Of a stretch of DNA of 64,000 nucleotides, positions 61,865 through 64,000 are shown one piece after another. Under the pieces are notes generated by a model. It was given only the letters and a program-made list of their open reading frames with translations. It was not told where the DNA came from and ran no database searches. The translations under genes were made by a program, and so were the position numbers. Each line of letters starts with the position of its first letter. Position 1 is the first letter of the stretch. This stretch comes from Aspidapion aeneum (taxonomy: Eukaryota > Arthropoda > Insecta > Coleoptera > Brentidae): positions 84,565,289 to 84,629,288 of the forward strand of contig OY755039.1 of the NCBI GenBank assembly GCA_963576565.1, given 5' to 3'.

Positions 61865-62860
61865 TCAAATCTTGTGAAGCGTTTTTGACACACTTCCCAT
61901 TATCCGATTTGGATGAAATTTGGTACACACATAGTGGTCCCATGACAATACAACATTAAGAAAAAACTATCCTCCCACCCCTACCCTCACCCCTTCTATA
62001 GAAAAATGTGTTTCTGATACACTTCCCGTTATCCGATTTGGATAAAATTTGGTATACACCTAGTGGTCCGATGATAATACAACAATAAGAAAAAAATATC
62101 CTCCCACCCCTACCCCCACCCCCTTCCATAGAAAAATTTGTTTTTGATACACATCCCTTTATCCGATTTGGATGAAATTTGGTATACATATAGTGATCCG
62201 ATGACAATACAATATTAAGAAAAAAATATCCTCCCACCCCTACCCTAGAGTCCCTGTATGTTGACATATTTGGATATATTAATATATCCAAATATGTCAA
62301 CATACAGGGACTATACCCTACTCCTACCCCCTTTCATAGAAAAATGAGTTTTTGACACACTTCCGATTATCCGATTTGGATGAAATTTGGTATTCACATA
62401 GTGGTCCGATGACAATACAACATTAAAAAAAAATATCCTCCCACCCCTACCCCCACCCCCTTCCATAGAAAATGCGTTTTTGACAACCTTCCCATTATCC
62501 GATTTGGATGAAATTTGGTATACATATAGTGGTCCGATGACAATACAACATTGAAAAAAAAATCCTACGACTCCTACCCCCACCCCCATCTATAGAAAAA
62601 TGCGTTTTTGACGCACTTCCCATTATCCGATTTGGATGAAATTTGTTATACATATAGTGGTCCGATGACAATACAACAATAATGAAAAAATGTCCTCCCA
62701 CCCCTACCCCCCACCCCTTCCATAAAAAATGCGTTTTTGACACACTTCACTTCAAATGACTATAAAATTTGGTATATGCATAAAGGTCCGATGGCAATAC
62801 AGCCCAAACAAAAAATATATTTCTACCTTTACCCCCACCCTCTCCTACCCCCAATAGAAA
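61865..62860. repeat. Tandem repeat array, about 127-136 bp period, C-rich
   Basis: Seven units align at CACTTCCCATTATCCG-like starts near 61891, 62017, 62150, 62359, 62486, 62614 and 62743. Each has ATTTGGATGAAATTTGGTA, TAGTGGTCCGATGACAATAC and a run such as CCCACCCCTACCCCCACCCC. Minus-strand frames across it (61956-62743) arise from the repeat and are not genes. The gap between the third and fourth unit is enlarged by the palindrome at 62249. Confidence 0.9.
62249..62312. repeat. Perfect 64-bp palindrome
   Basis: Two 32-base arms without spacer, centred between 62280 and 62281; the outer ends read AGTCCCTGTATG and CATACAGGGACT and the centre is TATATT/AATATA. TACCCT stands on both sides (62241-62246 and 62314-62319), where the neighbouring repeat units have it once, so this is an insertion. 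Confidence 0.95.
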
Positions 62861-63245
62861 AATGAGTTTCCAAACAACTCACGATCAGTGATTTCATTAT
62901 AATCTAGAATAAACTCTTCTGTTCTGTTATTAAACAAATATTTTCATTTAATAGAGTAGATAGCTGAGACCAAAAAGTAGAAAATAAATTGGTAAATTTT
63001 TTTTTAAGTCACAAGCTTTTATAAAATGCACTAAAAACCGAACCGAATCCTCTCTTTCCCCCAATAGAAAAATGAGTTTCCAAACAACTCACGATCAGCG
63101 ATTTCATTATAATCTAGAATAAACTCTCTGTTCTATTATTGAACAAATATTTTCATTTAATAGAGTAGATAGCTGAGACAAAAAGTAGAAAATAAATTGT
63201 TAAAATTTTTTTATAAAATGCACTAAAAATTAAAAAATAATTTTC
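62851..63245. repeat. Two-unit direct repeat, about 210 and 185 bp
   Basis: CCAATAGAAAAATGAGTTTC starts at 62851 and 63061. Units are highly similar; the second lacks the AAGTCACAAGCT stretch near its end. Confidence 0.9.
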
Positions 63246-63623
63246 TAACATTCTAATATTATCATAATAATAAAAGCGATGGCCGCAAATCAAAGCATAA
63301 GTTAATCTAAAGTTGTGATCTAAACACTTAAGGAATATTCAACATAGCAGGTCATCAAAGATATGTTTGATGTGCCGCAATGTTATGCCATTGCCATACC
63401 TATGTCAGAGAAATGCTGGGGTATCTTAGGTCGGGTTGGGTGGGTTTGGTACCTCTGCATTTTTCTGCTAGATTGATTCTTGCAAATAGTGATATTTAAT
63501 TGATACGGATATCTTATCGTGCTAACATCGTCAAAATTTCCATCAGTCGGCCATCGCTTTTATTATTATGATAATATTAGAATGTTAGAAAATTATTTTT
63601 TAATTTTTAGTGCATTTTATAAA
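63210..63623. repeat. Inverted repeat with 75-bp identical arms
   Basis: 63210-63284 and 63549-63623 are exact reverse complements over 75 bp, from TTTATAAAATGCAC to GCGATGGCC, separated by 264 bp. Beyond the right arm the match continues better with the first direct-repeat unit (AAGCTTGTGACTT). It may be a TIR element; no target duplication was identified. Confidence 0.9.
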
Positions 63624-63659
63624 AGCTTGTGACTTAATTTTTTTTTACCAATTTATTAC

Positions 63660-64000
63660 ATGAAATGTTTTTGTTATGATTTGTTTTATTTTTAAAACGA
63701 CATTGCTGCCTTTTACGGACCAGCACAGTTATAGTTTAAAATTCGCATAAATTTTATATAATATGAACTTCTAAATAAGCCAGCTTGGCTTATTTAAAAC
63801 GGCATTTTAAAGAACTACTATAACATGCACACACAAACATACACACAAACTTTGGTCGAACTTTTATTAAAGCCACTTTGCAAATTTTCCCCCTAGGCCA
63901 TATCAAAATTCAAGGGACCAATTCAGAAAGTTTCCCTTCGCGATTTTCGACGCAAAACTTCTGCTCTCAGATTTATGAACAGTCGTAAATAATAATTTTC
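63660..64000. other. Unassigned right edge
   Basis: AT-rich with a short CA-rich run (CACACACAAACATACACAC) near 63829. No gene seen. Confidence 0.45.

Noticed and set aside
61956..62743. Three overlapping minus-strand frames with glycine/arginine repeats
   Set aside because: They arise from translating the C-rich tandem repeat; the repeated residues follow the 130-bp unit.

Overview
This is an AT-rich eukaryotic window made almost wholly of repeats. It looks like intergenic heterochromatin from an arthropod, most likely an insect. The grounds are a BEL/Pao retrotransposon, a Penelope-like element, LINE 3' ends, PIF/Harbinger-, hAT- and mariner-like non-autonomous DNA elements, and no recognisable host gene, tRNA or rRNA. 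The species cannot be fixed from the sequence; a beetle is only a guess.

Positions 1-22754 and 25754-42076 hold two same-strand copies of one giant LTR element. Copy B (25754-42076, 16.3 kb) is complete: two near-identical 1.3-kb LTRs starting TGTAACA and ending TGTTACA, a primer-binding-site-like sequence, a polypurine tract and a 4-bp target duplication ATAG. Its 13.7-kb internal region has no gag, pol or env and no long reading frame. Copy A has lost its 5' part or extends beyond the window. Both copies carry the same two old LINE 3' fragments at the same places, so these were carried along by the LTR element.

Copy A is interrupted at 3831-12542 by an 8.7-kb array of a 514-bp satellite: 13 direct monomers followed by 4 inverted ones. 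The array is flanked by an exact 12-bp duplication, and copy B keeps the uninterrupted site. About 190 bp from the insertion point both copies carry a lone, diverged piece resembling the same satellite.

Between the two giant copies lies a 1.67-kb TIR element with a TAA duplication (23755-25425). From 42081 on is a graveyard of elements: a LINE with a decayed RNase H domain (42500-43615), degenerate roughly 300-bp tandem repeats (45170-46480), a foldback element (46983-47293), a Penelope-like reverse transcriptase in two pieces separated by a LINE (47770-49940), a decayed 6-kb BEL/Pao element on the minus strand (51603-57596, duplication CATAC), another foldback (57623-58360), an hAT-like MITE (59039-59383), the best-preserved LINE 3' end (60073-60654), and tandem and inverted repeats (61492-63660), including a perfect 64-bp palindrome and a repeated C-rich (G4-prone) motif.

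No cellular pathway or operon is present. The main interest is the giant non-coding LTR element and the satellite array that behaves as a single insertion inside one copy of it.
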